Assembly: GCF_001649575.2 (NCBI RefSeq)
Contig: NC_051438.1
Coordinates: 27,599,325-27,663,324 of the forward strand
DNA length: 64,000 nt
Origin: Kryptolebias marmoratus
Taxonomy: Eukaryota; Chordata; Actinopteri; Cyprinodontiformes; Rivulidae
Direction: 5' to 3'
A program made the position numbers and the translations under genes. Below are positions 1 to 11,775 of this stretch, one piece after another (the first letter of the stretch is position 1; each line of letters starts with the position of its first letter). Below the pieces are notes generated by a model. The model saw only the letters and a list, made by a program, of their open reading frames with translations. It was not told where the DNA came from and did not search any database.

Positions 1-54
1 AGATTTCACCTTTTTATCAAATACCAGTGAGGTGTTGTAGTTTTGGAGCTGGAC
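1..54. other. Short segment left of the first gap
   Basis: Only 54 bases; nothing identifiable. Confidence 0.5.
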
Positions 55-464
55 NNNNNNNNNNNNNNNNNNNNNNNNNNNNNNNNNNNNNNNNNNNNNN
101 NNNNNNNNNNNNNNNNNNNNNNNNNNNNNNNNNNNNNNNNNNNNNNNNNNNNNNNNNNNNNNNNNNNNNNNNNNNNNNNNNNNNNNNNNNNNNNNNNNNN
201 NNNNNNNNNNNNNNNNNNNNNNNNNNNNNNNNNNNNNNNNNNNNNNNNNNNNNNNNNNNNNNNNNNNNNNNNNNNNNNNNNNNNNNNNNNNNNNNNNNNN
301 NNNNNNNNNNNNNNNNNNNNNNNNNNNNNNNNNNNNNNNNNNNNNNNNNNNNNNNNNNNNNNNNNNNNNNNNNNNNNNNNNNNNNNNNNNNNNNNNNNNN
401 NNNNNNNNNNNNNNNNNNNNNNNNNNNNNNNNNNNNNNNNNNNNNNNNNNNNNNNNNNNNNNNN
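55..464. other. Assembly gap (410 N)
   Basis: Run of N immediately left of a repeat whose second copy (61449) also abuts a gap. Confidence 1.
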
Positions 465-480
465 AGCAGTAAGGTAGCAA

Positions 481-652
481 AGCTGCGCTCTTCTTCGTAG
501 ACATTGAGTTTGGCTGCAGCTGCACACAGTTGCAGCGCCTCCTACAGGAAACTGGTGGAGCTACGCAGAGAACCACGCCGTTCAAAAGCCTTGTTTGGAT
601 TCATGTTTTTATAAAACACTGAGGTCCGGACCTCGGGGTCAGTGGGAGCTAC
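481..652. repeat. Gap-associated repeat, copy 1
   Basis: 172 bp that match 61449-61623 with one substitution and one 3-bp indel, in the same orientation. Both copies end at GGGAGCTAC and both begin next to an N run. It contains the perfect 12-bp palindrome AGGTCCGGACCT (622-633). Probably the end of a recently active mobile element; family not recognised. Confidence 0.85.
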
Positions 653-2711
653 CGTCGGGAGTACCGTGGCGTTCACTCCTAATCCACATCCTGAGGACTT
701 CGCCGACATCCCGCAAAGACCGTCCAGGTTCCAGCTTTAGTGTCGTTTTTCATTTTGAGCGAGATAAGAGAGAATTTTCTGATTCCTTTACAACAAACCT
801 TCAAATTAAAGTGCCTTAAAGTGAAGAGTCGTCAGTTTTTCCTTATTTTAACTGTTGGAGGACAATAAACCATCAGTCAGGAGGATCTTTAGGAGGAAGA
901 GCTTCAGCTCCAATCAACCGTCCGGAGATGCTGACTGAACAGTTTCATTCGAGCCTCACGTAAAATAAATTCATTAGTGTTTCCAATTAAATAAAATCGT
1001 CTTGAAGGACCCAGACTCACAGCGCCTTCAGCAGAAAAGGTTGGGGAAAAAAAACCTCTGCTGAGATCTTGGAAACGATAAAACGATGGAAAGTTTGTTT
1101 TTAATTTTCCTTCCGCGAGCTGCAGGTCCTGACCCGCTGCTCAATCCGTCTTCCTGACACTTTCAAGGGTTAACCTCCTCTTCGCCGCCATCCATCTCAT
1201 CTCTTCGCAACAACTCCCAACCGATGTTTATTAGATTACATTAGCTTTCCCTCTCAGCCGCTGACTTCCTGCCCTCGGGGGGAACTCGAGATAAGGGCAG
1301 GCTCCCTCAGATGAACCTCTGAAGATACCAGCCGAGCTAATTTTCCCTCTGAGCTCTCGTCAGGAAAGCAAAACCAGCGAAACAACAGAAGAGGGCAGGC
1401 GTTCGCCGCAGCGGCGGAGGAGCAGACGCTTTTCTGTGAAACAAAACAATCAGAGATCCGGAGAGACGACGTCCCGAGGAAATCCCTGGGAAACCGGCCG
1501 AGGAGAAAACAAACGGAACCCGCGGAGGGATGCTGGGATGGCGGAACGACGGGACGAAACTAACCTTTGAGGATCGGCTCATTCTGCTGTTAAACAGAGT
1601 CCACAGGTTGGTTTACGTCGGCCATCTTAGACCTCCATGAAGGCACCTTTTCCATCCTGGATTTTAACACTGGACCAACCGGCTCTCCTTGAAGCCTCCG
1701 GGACTCATGGAAGCTGCCATGTTGAATTTTTGGAACCAGAGTCTGTGCATTAGGGGTGTGCCGCTTTAGGCCCCGCCTACAATCGTGGAGTCACATGACT
1801 TTCCTTTGAAGGAATTAATCACAGCTGAACTTATGAGACAAAGGAGAAGGCTGCGTGGATCCTCTTCAGCTTGACAAAAATATAAATCTGAGGTGTGTTT
1901 TAGGTGGAGGGGGCGGGGCTTAAACCTTCGACTGTGACCATCCTGAGTGGACTCTTCCCACTTTCTGTTCTTACGACATAAATAACTGCTAACAAATGAT
2001 AACAAACTGTGACCGATGTGTATTTATTTTTGTCACATTTTAGTCTCAAAGCGTCCTGATTATGTCTCAATTTATTATTTTTCTCAGTTTTGCCAGAACC
2101 TTTCAAAGTTTTCTCACATTTCGCTCACTTTTTAAGTCACGGAAACTAAATTGAGACAGGTTTGAGACAAGTTTGAGATGGGTTCGAGACGCCATCAACA
2201 ACTTTGAGACTATTTAGAGAGAAAAGCCGTTGCGCGGTTTTTCACCCGTATTCAGAATTCCCGCGCCGGAGGAGCGAGGCGCTGTGACTCCCGCCGGGGA
2301 AACCTTCGAGAACATTTCGAGACGTTTCGGAGACTTGCCCGTGAGGCGGTGTAGGAACATGGCCGACTCTCCAGTCCCTGAACGTGGAGCTCGTTACGAG
2401 CTGAGATGTAATTTCGTCACTAACGAACGTCCCCCGTCTTCCGAACTCGTGACCCGGGAAGTGTTTGTCTGTGACGCTGTAGTTCTCCGACTGGCCTGCA
2501 GGGGGCGCCTGAACCACCCTCGGTGGCCTCGAACTGCCGGATTGTTTCTGCCTGTTTGTTTGCCTCGGATGTTTTTCCGTTTCTGGGCGAATACGGGTGA
2601 ATAGCCGCACATTTGCGTGCGAGAAGGAGCTCATTTGTGTTTGTGTGAATCTTTCTGGGGGGGAAATGTGCTGCTTGCCTGTGCATGTGGACACAACCGA
2701 CTCCATCTGTG
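653..2711. other. No gene seen
   Basis: Unique-looking intergenic DNA. Part of ~1690-1815 (CCATGTTG, TTTTTGGA, CATGAC, TTTGAAG, AATTAATC in order) resembles 39640-39745 and is probably a dispersed repeat. Frames at 2230-2770 overlap on both strands and lack support. Confidence 0.6.
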
Positions 2712-2716
2712 TGCAG

Positions 2717-2765
2717 CTGTGTGTGTCTGTGTGTGTGTGTGTGTGTGTGTGGGGGGGGGGGGGGG
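2717..2765. repeat. (GT)n followed by poly-G
   Basis: Near-perfect GT dinucleotides to 2750, then about 16 G. A second (GT)n plus poly-G lies at 2880-2914. Confidence 0.95.
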
Positions 2766-2879
2766 CAGGCATTAAGCCCTATCTATTTACAGAACGGCTA
2801 TGTTTGGCCAATACTTCCTGACTTCCTTGCTCTTGGCAAACAGGCAGACAGCTACAGTTTGTATATTGTTTTAGAGCCG

Positions 2880-2914
2880 GTGTGTGTGTGTGTGTGTGTG
2901 TGTGTTGGGGGGGG
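2880..2914. repeat. (GT)n with G run
   Basis: About 13 GT units ending in TTGGGGGGGG. Confidence 0.95.
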
Positions 2915-3098
2915 ATTGTTGGTACTTGAAAGGGATTCGGGCTCGCTTGTGTTTGGTTTCTGTTGTGCGTCTGTTTGATATCGATCATGAACGATAACAC
3001 AGCTGAAGGAAGGAAAAGGCATCTCCTGTCGAAGCTTTGATGTCAAGGTTGGACAGAACAATGCTCCGAGGTCCAGGAGCCCGTCTGGACCCCCCCAC

Positions 3099-3136
3099 TG
3101 TCCCCGTCCCTGTCCCTGTCCCCGTCCCCGTCCCCG
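3099..3136. repeat. Hexamer repeat (CCCGTC/CCTGTC)n
   Basis: Six to seven tandem hexamers, giving spurious Pro-Val and Gly-Thr frames on the two strands. Confidence 0.85.
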
Positions 3137-3819
3137 GTTCTTCTTCACAAACAAGACGACGGATCAACACCGACATCAGGACTGAGCCGCGCTCGTCTCC
3201 AGATCCTCCTCGGAGCGGTTCTCCCTTCGTCTTGGGATAAAAGCGCCGATCCTGAAGGTCCGCGGACGCCGGCCGGCGCCACGCTGACCTCTGCTGGGGC
3301 TTTTCGAGTTAGCGTGGAAAAGAAACAAACAAACCCTAACCCTTTTAAAACAAAGCAGAAAATTAATCAAGCGTCAGCTGCTACTTGTGTTAAAAGTTGA
3401 GATAATTAATGGAAACTACCTAAAAGTGCAACAAAAATCAAAGGAAAAAATAGAAATTATAGAAATATGACAGCAGTAATTAGTGAGCTACATTCCTACG
3501 GTCCTTAAATGCAACACTGCTTAATCAGTTTTATTTCTTTTTATGTAAAAATAGTTCAAAGATAACACATGAAAACTAAAAACCTTCATCGAAACACCCA
3601 GATGTGCGCTTTTACAAACTTTAAACTCTTCATTTAAAAAGCAACGTTCTCAACACTGTCAGTTAAAGATAAATAAATAAGCAAATAAAACATAAATAAA
3701 CAACACAAAGACAAAAAAGAAAAGTATAAACAATATATTTCAGCTTTTCTTTGTCACACAAAAAAACAGGTGTCCTGAAACACGACCCTGCAGGACGCCC
3801 ATTAGGTTTGTCTTTTTTA
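3137..3819. other. No gene seen
   Basis: AT-rich intergenic stretch, especially 3350-3780 with many AAATAAA-like words. Confidence 0.6.
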
Positions 3820-3958
3820 TCTGTTAGCAAAATATCTCATGAAACACTGGATGAAATGCTCAGCGTATCGTCATCTCCAACCTGATTCAAGATGGCCACC
3901 GCAGTTATTAGTCTAAACTTTGGTGTGGTAGTAGCTGAGAGTAGCTCGTACTTTAAGG
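3820..3958 (+). repeat. R1 dispersed repeat copy
   Basis: Carries the modules GTTAGCAAAATATCTCATGA, TTCAAGATGGCC and GGTGTGGTAGTAGCTGAGAG in the standard order. Confidence 0.85.
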
Positions 3959-4478
3959 TCGTGTAAAATCGCTCAAAATATTTTAGTTTTTTTGAAGATT
4001 TTAACCAAAGAAAAAGGCAAAAACTCCAACATCACCTAATGTAAGAGGAAGGAAGCTGGGCTTGGAGTTCAAAACTGTGTTTTCTGATGGAAGATGAAGG
4101 AAAATGTTGGGAAATCGTCCGACAGGTTCAGGAGAAGAGAAACCGCTCAGCTTTTAAATAAAATCGGCCTCGGTTGGAAAACTGAAGCAACCATCAGTGA
4201 ACAAAACAAACTAGTTTAAATACTCGATATAAACGCAGATTATTGGGGCTAAAAATGAGTCCAAGATGGTCGATTTGCTTTCAGACTCCGTTCATTTCAC
4301 CGTTCTGCTAACAGAAGGGAAATATGTCAGCCGGTCAGCCATTTTCCCGCCTCTCCTGTTGGAAGGAAAACGGACCCAGAAGCTCGAAGTTCGCTGGTTT
4401 ACCTGAAACTGGGTCGGTTGTTTGGGACGCACAGGAAGTGAGAAACAGGTTGAAGCTGCTGGCTGTCGGTGCAAAAAG

Positions 4479-5165
4479 CAATCCCTCCAGGATTTCACGG
4501 GGCATTTTCCTTAAAGTTGCAATTTGTTTTTACTAAAATCAATTAAAAAAAAACATAACTTTTAATATATAAACCAAAAATCCTTCCTAGTTTTGTAAGA
4601 TAATTCCCAACAAACATTGACATTCTCAAAAGGTGCTTTATTTGAGAACTTTGATAGCTTCTAAACTGACATTCATGAGCATTTCTGGATTGTCCCTGGT
4701 CTGCAGCTCTCCTCACATGTTTTGCNNNNNNNNNNNNNNNNNNNNNNNNNNNNNNNNNNNNNNNNNNNNNNNNNNNNNNNNNNNNNNNNNNNNNNNNNNN
4801 NNNNNNNNNNNNNNNNNNNNNNNNNNNNNNNNNNNNNNNNNNNNNNNNNNNNNNNNNNNNNNNNNNNNNNNNNNNNNNNNNNNNNNNNNNNNNNNNNNNN
4901 NNNNNNNNNNNNNNNNNNNNNNNNNNNNNNNNNNNNNNNNNNNNNNNNNNNNNNNNNNNNNNNNNNNNNNNNNNNGTCTTCTTCCTGAGTTATTTGGGGT
5001 TATTTTGTATTCCACGCTACACAAACCCACAAAGAAGAGACTAGACCGCAGAAACGGTGGCGAATCACTTTAGAAACAATAAATATTGGGTTAAAGTTGC
5101 GGGAAAGTTGCGATTTTGCGTGGTTTGCTCGATTTTGCGTTAATAGAAAGATCCTGGAGGGTCTG
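4479..5165 (+). mobile_element. E6 terminal-inverted-repeat transposon, copy 1
   Basis: Left end CAATCCCTCCAGGATTTCAC; the right end read inward is CAGACCCTCCAGGATC, so the ends form ~17-bp imperfect inverted repeats. Flanked by a perfect 6-bp duplication AAAAAG (4473-4478, 5166-5171). An assembly gap (4726-4975) lies inside. Outside the gap it is nearly identical to 10925-11658. No transposase is visible, so it is probably non-autonomous; superfamily unassigned (hAT-, Dada- or IS3EU-like elements are candidates given the duplication length). Confidence 0.88.
4726..4975. other. Assembly gap (250 N) inside E6 copy 1
   Basis: The right edge resumes at GTCTTCTTC, the same internal position as in copy 2. 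Confidence 1.
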
Positions 5166-5171
5166 AAAAAG

Positions 5172-6365
5172 TCCAAAATGTTGATCAGGTTTTGAAGAAC
5201 ATAAAATCTTCCATTGAACCAGAAGAAGATGTCGATGAATGAATGATTTTCACCTCGAGGGAGTAAAACACGGAGCGTTTGTCTTCGACTCGTTCCCAAA
5301 AGCCGCCTTGTTGTTTTCCTTGAATTTTAATCTTGTGGGGGGGTTTTTACGGGAAATGAGTTCAGTTTTTGGAACGCCGGAGGTTTGGGACCGAGAATAA
5401 ACTCTGAGTTTTCCAAGAAATAATCAACAAATAAAAACAAGCTCTCATTCGGAGGTGATGGATTTAGAAAATCTGGTGTTCTCTGCCTGAGATGAGCCGA
5501 ATAAACTGTTAGAGGATGACCTCTGCTGCAGACAAATATTATTACAGCTCACTTTAATGCAAACTCATTCTGGTGACTCTTATTTAGTTGGGAGAAGAGA
5601 TGAAATTCAGCAGTAAAACCATAAAGTCGTCCAGTTTTTACACATCTATAAATGTGTTCAGCTGCGTCCTAACACCCAGCCTCTGAGCAGGCTTACGGTT
5701 CTCATCAGTAACGGAATAAAACCGGATTAAATTCTTGATCTTCAGGAGCTCGGCTGAATCCGTCTCACCGCCTGCCGGGTTTGAAACAAGAAGTCGAAGG
5801 AAGTGTTTTCTGTTTTTCTCTGCAAACAAATCCTGAGTCAGCAGATCAGAATGTCATCATTCACGATTCAGAATTCAGTGAGTCATCGGTGTTGGACCCG
5901 TTTAAAGGCTCTGAGGCCCGGCGAGACTTCCTGCAGGGATGTGTTCAACCTTTTGGCAGCAGGTGGATCTCTGGGTGAGTTTGGGGTAAAAAGACCTCCA
6001 GCCGGAGAGGAAGTCTTGACCTTTCTCTGACATTTATGGACCATCCGTCGCTCCGCTGCACAGCTGTTCACCCGGCTGCAGGTCGGCCTTCGGACCAGCA
6101 GGGGGCAGGAGAGCGCTGCTCTGAGCTTAGAGGACTTCCTGTTTCTGGGACCCTGAGCTCCTGACTGCCAGCTCAGGAATGATCCCGCCCCCGTCTGATT
6201 CCATTACAGCGTCAGAGGAAAGGGCTGAGTCACGACGCTGCAGCTCACGTCTCTCTAAGATAAATATTATAAATTATTTTCTGTTTGTGTTCGCCTGTCA
6301 GAGAAACATCCCATAAACCAGAGAAAGGACCTGAAGGAAACACAAAATAAGAGCTGGATATTCGT
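5172..6365. other. No gene seen
   Basis: Intergenic; overlapping short frames at 5780-6070 on both strands have no supporting features. Confidence 0.6.
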
Positions 6366-6370
6366 CTTCT

Positions 6371-6485
6371 GGGTGTGGTAGTAGCTGAGCCTGATCCCCT
6401 CAATGTTTGGAACCAACTCTGTCTGTTAGCAAAATATCTCCAAGACTCACCGGCTGGATTTTAACGAACCTCTCAAAGTAAAAAA
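6371..6485 (+). repeat. R1 fragments
   Basis: The GTGTGGTAGTAGCTGAG module (6373-6389) precedes the GTTAGCAAAATATCTC module (6424-6440) and GATTTTAACGAAC, so the usual module order is reversed; two adjoining partial copies. Confidence 0.7.
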
Positions 6486-6489
6486 AAAA

Positions 6490-7854
6490 TGTTTTAATTG
6501 TTGAGCCCAAACTCTACAGATTGTGCACAGTTTGTCGTACCGAAGGTGACGAGTTGTGTGTAGAAAAAGAAGCATCATCAGAGGCAGAGAGGTGAGGATG
6601 GAGCCGTGGTTGTGGAAACGGAGCGTCAGCATTCAGACGGCAGCTCTGCAGCAGCTTTAACTTCAGCCGGAGAGCTGCCGCCTTTCCTCGGGGCGTCAGC
6701 AGGTGACACGATGGAGAGGCGGATACGGACTCGGCTGCAGATGAAGCGAGAGGAGCGATGTTTCCTGAAACTGATAGAAGGACTCGTGTCACTTCTCACG
6801 GGAGGAAAATAAAACAAAATAAAGCAGGAAGGAGGCACTTTATGTCCGTCATGGCAGCAGTTTCCTGACTTCTGCTCTAAAGCCATAAAAAGCTCTTGGG
6901 CAGAAATGGTTTAAAATAATAAAAATAAAGCTTCTCAGCCGAGGTTTGGTCTTCTTTAAAGTAATTAAAACAACTCGATTACAGGCAGCCTCCGGGCCAA
7001 ACAGGAAACTATTATTTATTGTTTAATCTTAAACTTGAAATAACAGCAACGTAAATCAGAACCAGAGAAATCAGCGAGGTGCTGAAGAGAGTTGTTAAAG
7101 CAGAACATTAGCTAAAAGCTAAAAGGTAAGTTAAGTGGAGGGGGAAGCCAAAACCGGAGGAAGAGATTGTTGCTGAACGGCATCACGCTGGATTTAATTG
7201 GAGGACATTTGGCATTTGTCCTCAGTGAAACAACGGGGAAACAGGAAGTGCAATTACGCCGTGGCCTCGGTCGTCTGCAGTGAAGTTAGTGTTGCTCTGA
7301 TGGCGTCCGGTTTCACCGAGGGTGTGAAGTGATAACCATCTGGGCCTGACGGAGAGCTGACCCCAGATCTGCCTCGGTTCAGGCCTCGTGTTAATAACGC
7401 CTCTAATGAATGTAAACACGTAACCGAGCGGGCGGTGAGAGACTCCAACAGATGGTCACGGGTCAAAGAGCGCCCGTCAGTCTCCTGTCTTTAAATGTCA
7501 CAATGCATGCTGGGATAACGAGCGGCTGCCACTCAGACGAGCTCAGAACAAATGTCACCCTGATGACTGAAGATGCTAATGGGACCTTTTTCACCCCACC
7601 TGCTCCGTCTTGTTGACTCTGAGCCATTACCATCAGCTGATTTGACTTGTTGTTTGTATTTTGATTAACAGGATGAACAGTTTCTGGAATCAGCAACTCA
7701 GCCTTCGTTTTTGTCTCCTGCTGCTAGGAAAGTTGGGCGATCATGTAACAGCCTGAACTGTTGCTGTGGTTCTGAAGTCTCGGAGGCTCAAAGTCTTGAA
7801 TTCTGTACATCGTTAAAAAATACTGTGGGACAGATTTTCACTCAAAATAATCAG
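6490..7854. other. No gene seen
   Basis: Intergenic sequence without a recognised repeat or a convincing coding frame. Confidence 0.6.
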
Positions 7855-7960
7855 TTTTAAATCAGCTTTAAACCCACCTTAAAGCTGCCTTAAACCCGAC
7901 TTAAATCTGCCTTAAAATTGCCTTAAACCTGCCTTTAACCCGCTTTAAACCTTTAAGGCG
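7855..7960. repeat. Degenerate ~13-bp tandem repeat
   Basis: Irregular repeats of CTTAAACC(T/C)GC; the last units invert (AAACCTTTAAGGCGGGTTT). Confidence 0.6.
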
Positions 7961-9306
7961 GGTTTACTTTTTCGTTTACTTCCACTTTGTTATAAAACCA
8001 CTAACAGCTGACTGGAATATTTAGTAAAGGGGAAGTTTCCTGACTGGACTTATTGCTCAGGTGGCTGCTGAGAGCGACCCATTCTTCCACTAATGGTTGT
8101 AGAATCAGTCTGTATGGCTGGGTGATAGATTTTACACACCTGTGGCCGTGGAAGGGACTGGACCACCTGGATTCAGTGGGGGAGTGAATACTTTAGTTCG
8201 GTGGACACTCTTAGCAAACAGAAAGGACTTTAACTCTGTCCAGTTTAGAGACGCTGACGCAGCGTTTGGTGTGGTCGTAGCTGAGAGTCATTCTTGGCTG
8301 ACTTGGTTTCTGCTCACCGCAGCATCGCTCCTGAAGGAACCTGGAAACGTTTGTTTATCCGCTCGACGCGGTCAGCTCGCACTCGTTTCATCTGAAGATC
8401 TTTCCACGTGATAAAGTTCTGCAGTCAATCAGTGCAGTCTACAGCGGCGCGTCACGCCAGGAGGGCGGCGGGGGAACAAGGCCGACTCCCACCCTGCGAT
8501 AAACGTAATCGCCGTGCGGGGTTACCCCGAGGTCACGCTCTGTTCGACACCAAGCAAACATCTGAAACCAGCATCAGTGGAGCGTCAGGCCCAAACAAGT
8601 AATCATCGGCCATTTAATGAGTCCGCGGAGCCTTCGGGGTGGGAGTCTGATCAAAGGCGAGAGCGGTGGACTCCATCCGGTTCCTCCCCCCCGTCGGTTT
8701 TCATCACATCACAAGGACGGCGAGGAGAAGAAGCCCTGAACCGAGAAACAGACACGCCGTTTCCTTTTAATGAAACCTTCTGAAGGAAATCCCTGAGTGA
8801 CTGACTTCTGCAACCCACCCAGTTCAAGATGGCTGCCATCACCCAATGAAACGACCCAAACTCTGGGCCTCGGATGGTTTTAGTTTAAAAGATGGCAGGC
8901 GATATGCATTACTCAAAGCTTCATGAACGGCTCGTATTTTAGGTGGTTTTCTTCCTGCTTCCTGCAATGCAAACTTCTTCCAAACCTCAGAGGAACAAGG
9001 CGGAAAAGGAAGGAAGAAGGTAAAGAACAAAGAAAGGAACGATGATGGAAGGTCGGAGAAAAAGGAAAGTTTCAAAGGGAAGAAAGGATTCATTCAGTTC
9101 ACTGAATAACAGACTTCCAGCACACCTCTGATAAAAAGCAGGAAGTGCAGAGCCACACGCCAGTCCTCTCGGTTCTCCTGGAGGGGACACTCGACCCCCC
9201 GACACCTGGGAACGTCTCCTCAGAGGACGGGCTTAATGTCCTGCTGAAGTCCAGAGATTAGACACGGAAATGCTGCTGATGTTTCAGCTCCACGTTAACG
9301 AGCATT
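7961..9306. other. No gene seen; R1 fragments at 8266-8300 and 8795-8915
   Basis: 8266-8300 carries GGTGTGGTCGTAGCTGAGAG. 8795-8915 carries TTCAAGATGGCTGCC and GGCAGGCGATATGCATT. Both are on the + strand. The rest is unremarkable. Confidence 0.65.
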
Positions 9307-9328
9307 CTTCTTCTTCTTCTTCTTCTTG
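9307..9328. repeat. (TTC)n microsatellite
   Basis: Seven TTC units. Confidence 0.9.
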
Positions 9329-9487
9329 TTTTCCTGCGTCGAATCCTCCGGAACCGAGCCGGCCTCCCGCGCCGTCATGGAGCGGCTCTTCGTTTACCCG
9401 ATTAGTCGAATTTAATTTGGTGGATTTATTATTGAGCTCTGCTGAAGCCTAACGGCAAATGGTGATGACAGGAGCTGGTTGGGAAAC

Positions 9488-9501
9488 ATACGGACACACA
9501 C

Positions 9502-9545
<44 letters not shown>
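9488..9545. repeat. (AC)n microsatellite
   Basis: About 28 CA units with one CG interruption. Confidence 0.97.
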
Positions 9546-9547
<2 letters not shown>

Positions 9548-10754
9548 CATTTGTGCTCATCAGTCCATGGAGAATGCCCCGTGTCACAGCTGTCGGCCCG
9601 TTTCTTTTCCTTTTTTTTAACTAAACCAGGATAAACACAGTCTTTTCCCATGAATGTGTCCCTCAGCCCCTCATCCTTCCCACATTAACGCAGATTCTTC
9701 AGGTTGGTGGAGCTGGAAGCCGATGGAGTCGTCTCGTCTCTGCCTTCGGAGCCTTTCAAGTTTAAGAACGAACAAACTCCTGCATCGAAACTCCTGCATC
9801 GGGAAGCGGGAGAAATAAGGGATTCAGGTGTCCCGGCTGCAGATCGAGATGAACCTTTGATCCGTTTGATCAGGACACGCTCCGAGCTCCGAGCTCCGAG
9901 CTCCGAGATCCTCTCTGTTAAAACCTGCAGCGAGATCAGGCTCCGAGCTCCAAACGCCAGGGTTCGAGCCCCCGTCAGCGCGCCGTCAAATCCAGGCCGA
10001 TCTCTGTGAGCTCCTGTCGCTGTTTCCTTTCATCTCTGCTGAAATCAGAGAAAACATCCAGGACTTCGGGTCTGAAAGCTGAAACAGAACCCGGTGTGAT
10101 TACCAGCTTCACAGCCGGCGCAGATGTTTGAGGAATTCTATCAGAACCAAGACAAAAGGAAATGTTTCTGCTCGCTTCGGTGAATAAAAGCCGACCACGA
10201 AGCGTCAGCGGCCTAACATCTGCCATGGAAACTGATGCAGATAATCAGAAACAAACAAACTGGACAACTTCTCTCGTTTTTTTTGAGGTCTTGCTTCTCA
10301 TTCGAGCAGATTTCTCCGTTCAAACTGAAAACGAAGACGTTCCAAACTTTTAAAACCGTCTAGGTGAGCTCATTTCCCTCCCTCCCGAAGGTCTTTAGAC
10401 TCTTTGTCTTTGGTGTGAATCCGATTCAAACTGGCCCGAGTGTGTTTGGACTCTCTCTCTTTGCCTTCATCCATCTTTCAAACCTCCGGCCCAGCTGTCC
10501 TCAGACGAGCAGCTCGGATCTCTCAGACGTAAATAAATTCCTTGGTTCACTTCAGAGATAATAAAACCCAGCTGATGTGACCGGAGCCAAAAAGCTCCAG
10601 TTTTCCCTCATCAACTCTCAGAAACTTTGCTTCTTCATCAGCAGGCGTTCTGGTGATTTCCTGTCAGTTTTTTGTGTTTTTCTGTCAGTCGAGTCTTTTT
10701 CTGTGGAGCTCGTTGGGATTCAAAGCCTGATATATGGACCATCTCAGCCTTGGA
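9546..10754. other. No gene seen
   Basis: Contains four tandem copies of GCTCCGAG at 9879-9907. The frame at 9704-10009 is GC-skewed, lacks homology and is not supported. Confidence 0.6.
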
Positions 10755-10924
10755 CTATCTATCTGATCAACCTGGGGTCGCATTTCCTCTTGCATCCACG
10801 TCCCGGGAGGTTGTCCACAGTCCCATGAACCTCCTGCTCTTCATTAATGTCGTCAGCTGAGGTCAGAGGATCATGAAACTGCTCAGAGATGGTCTGGTAG
10901 CCTTTAGCTTCAACATGGAGATCT

Positions 10925-11658
10925 CAATCCCTCCCAGATTTCGCAGGGCATTTTCCTAAAAGTTGTGGTTTTGTTTTTACTAAAATCAATAAAAAACCAT
11001 AACTTTTAATATATAAACCAAAAATCCTTCCTAGTTCTGTAAGATAATTCCCAACAAACATTGACATTCTCAAAAGGTGCTTTATTTGAGAACTTTGATA
11101 GCTTCTAAACTGACATTCATGAGCNNNNNNNNNNNNNNNNNNNNNNNNNNNNNNNNNNNNNNNNNNNNNNNNNNNNNNNNNNNNNNNNNNNNNNNNNNNN
11201 NNNNNNNNNNNNNNNNNNNNNNNNNNNNNNNNNNNNNNNNNNNNNNNNNNNNNNNNNNNNNNNNNNNNNNNNNNNNNNNNNNNNNNNNNNNNNNNNNNNN
11301 NNNNNNNNNNNNNNNNNNNNNNNNNNNNNNNNNNNNNNNNNNNNNNNNNNNNNNNNNNNNNNNNNNNNNNNNNNNNNNNNNNNNNNNNNNNNNNNNNNNN
11401 NNNNNNNNNNNNNNNNNNNNNNNNNNNNNGTCTTCTTCATGAGTTATTTGGGGTTATTTTGTATTCCACGCTACACAAACCCACAAAGAAGAGACTAGAT
11501 CGCAGAAACGGTGGCGAATCAATTTAGAAACAATAAATATTGGGTTAAAGTTGCAGGAAAGTTGTGGTGTTTTGGGCAAAAATGCAAAAAGTTGCGATTT
11601 TGCGGGGTTTGCTTGATTTTGCGTTAATAGTTGCGATCGCAAAATCCTGGAGGGTCTG
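10925..11658 (+). mobile_element. E6 terminal-inverted-repeat transposon, copy 2 (nested)
   Basis: Same orientation and ends as copy 1; left end CAATCCCTCCCAGATTTCGC, right end AATCCTGGAGGGTCTG. Flanked by the perfect 6-bp duplication AGATCT (10919-10924, 11659-11664). The paralogous Tc1 remnant at 33.1 kb has a single AGATCT at that point, an unoccupied version of the target. An internal gap (11125-11429) lies where copy 1 also has one. Confidence 0.92.
11125..11429. other. Assembly gap (305 N) inside E6 copy 2
   Basis: Flanks match the gap flanks of copy 1. Confidence 1.
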
Positions 11659-11775
11659 AGATCTGTAATCGTCTCTCCGAGCTCCTCAGCAGATCTTTGT
11701 TTTCTGCTCCGTGTTCCATTTGGAGAACCGAACCAAACCAAACGACCCGGAGGCCGATTGTTCCTGGCAGCACGG

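Larger units (their letters stand above)
10755..11775 (-). pseudogene. Tc1-like transposase remnant A, split by E6 copy 2
   Basis: 10755-10924 and 11659-~11775 are the reverse complement of 33285-33000 at high identity, interrupted by E6 (10925-11658). The conceptual minus-strand translation keeps Tc1-type pieces ([24 protein letters not shown]) but with frame breaks and missing segments, so it cannot be functional. Confidence 0.75.
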
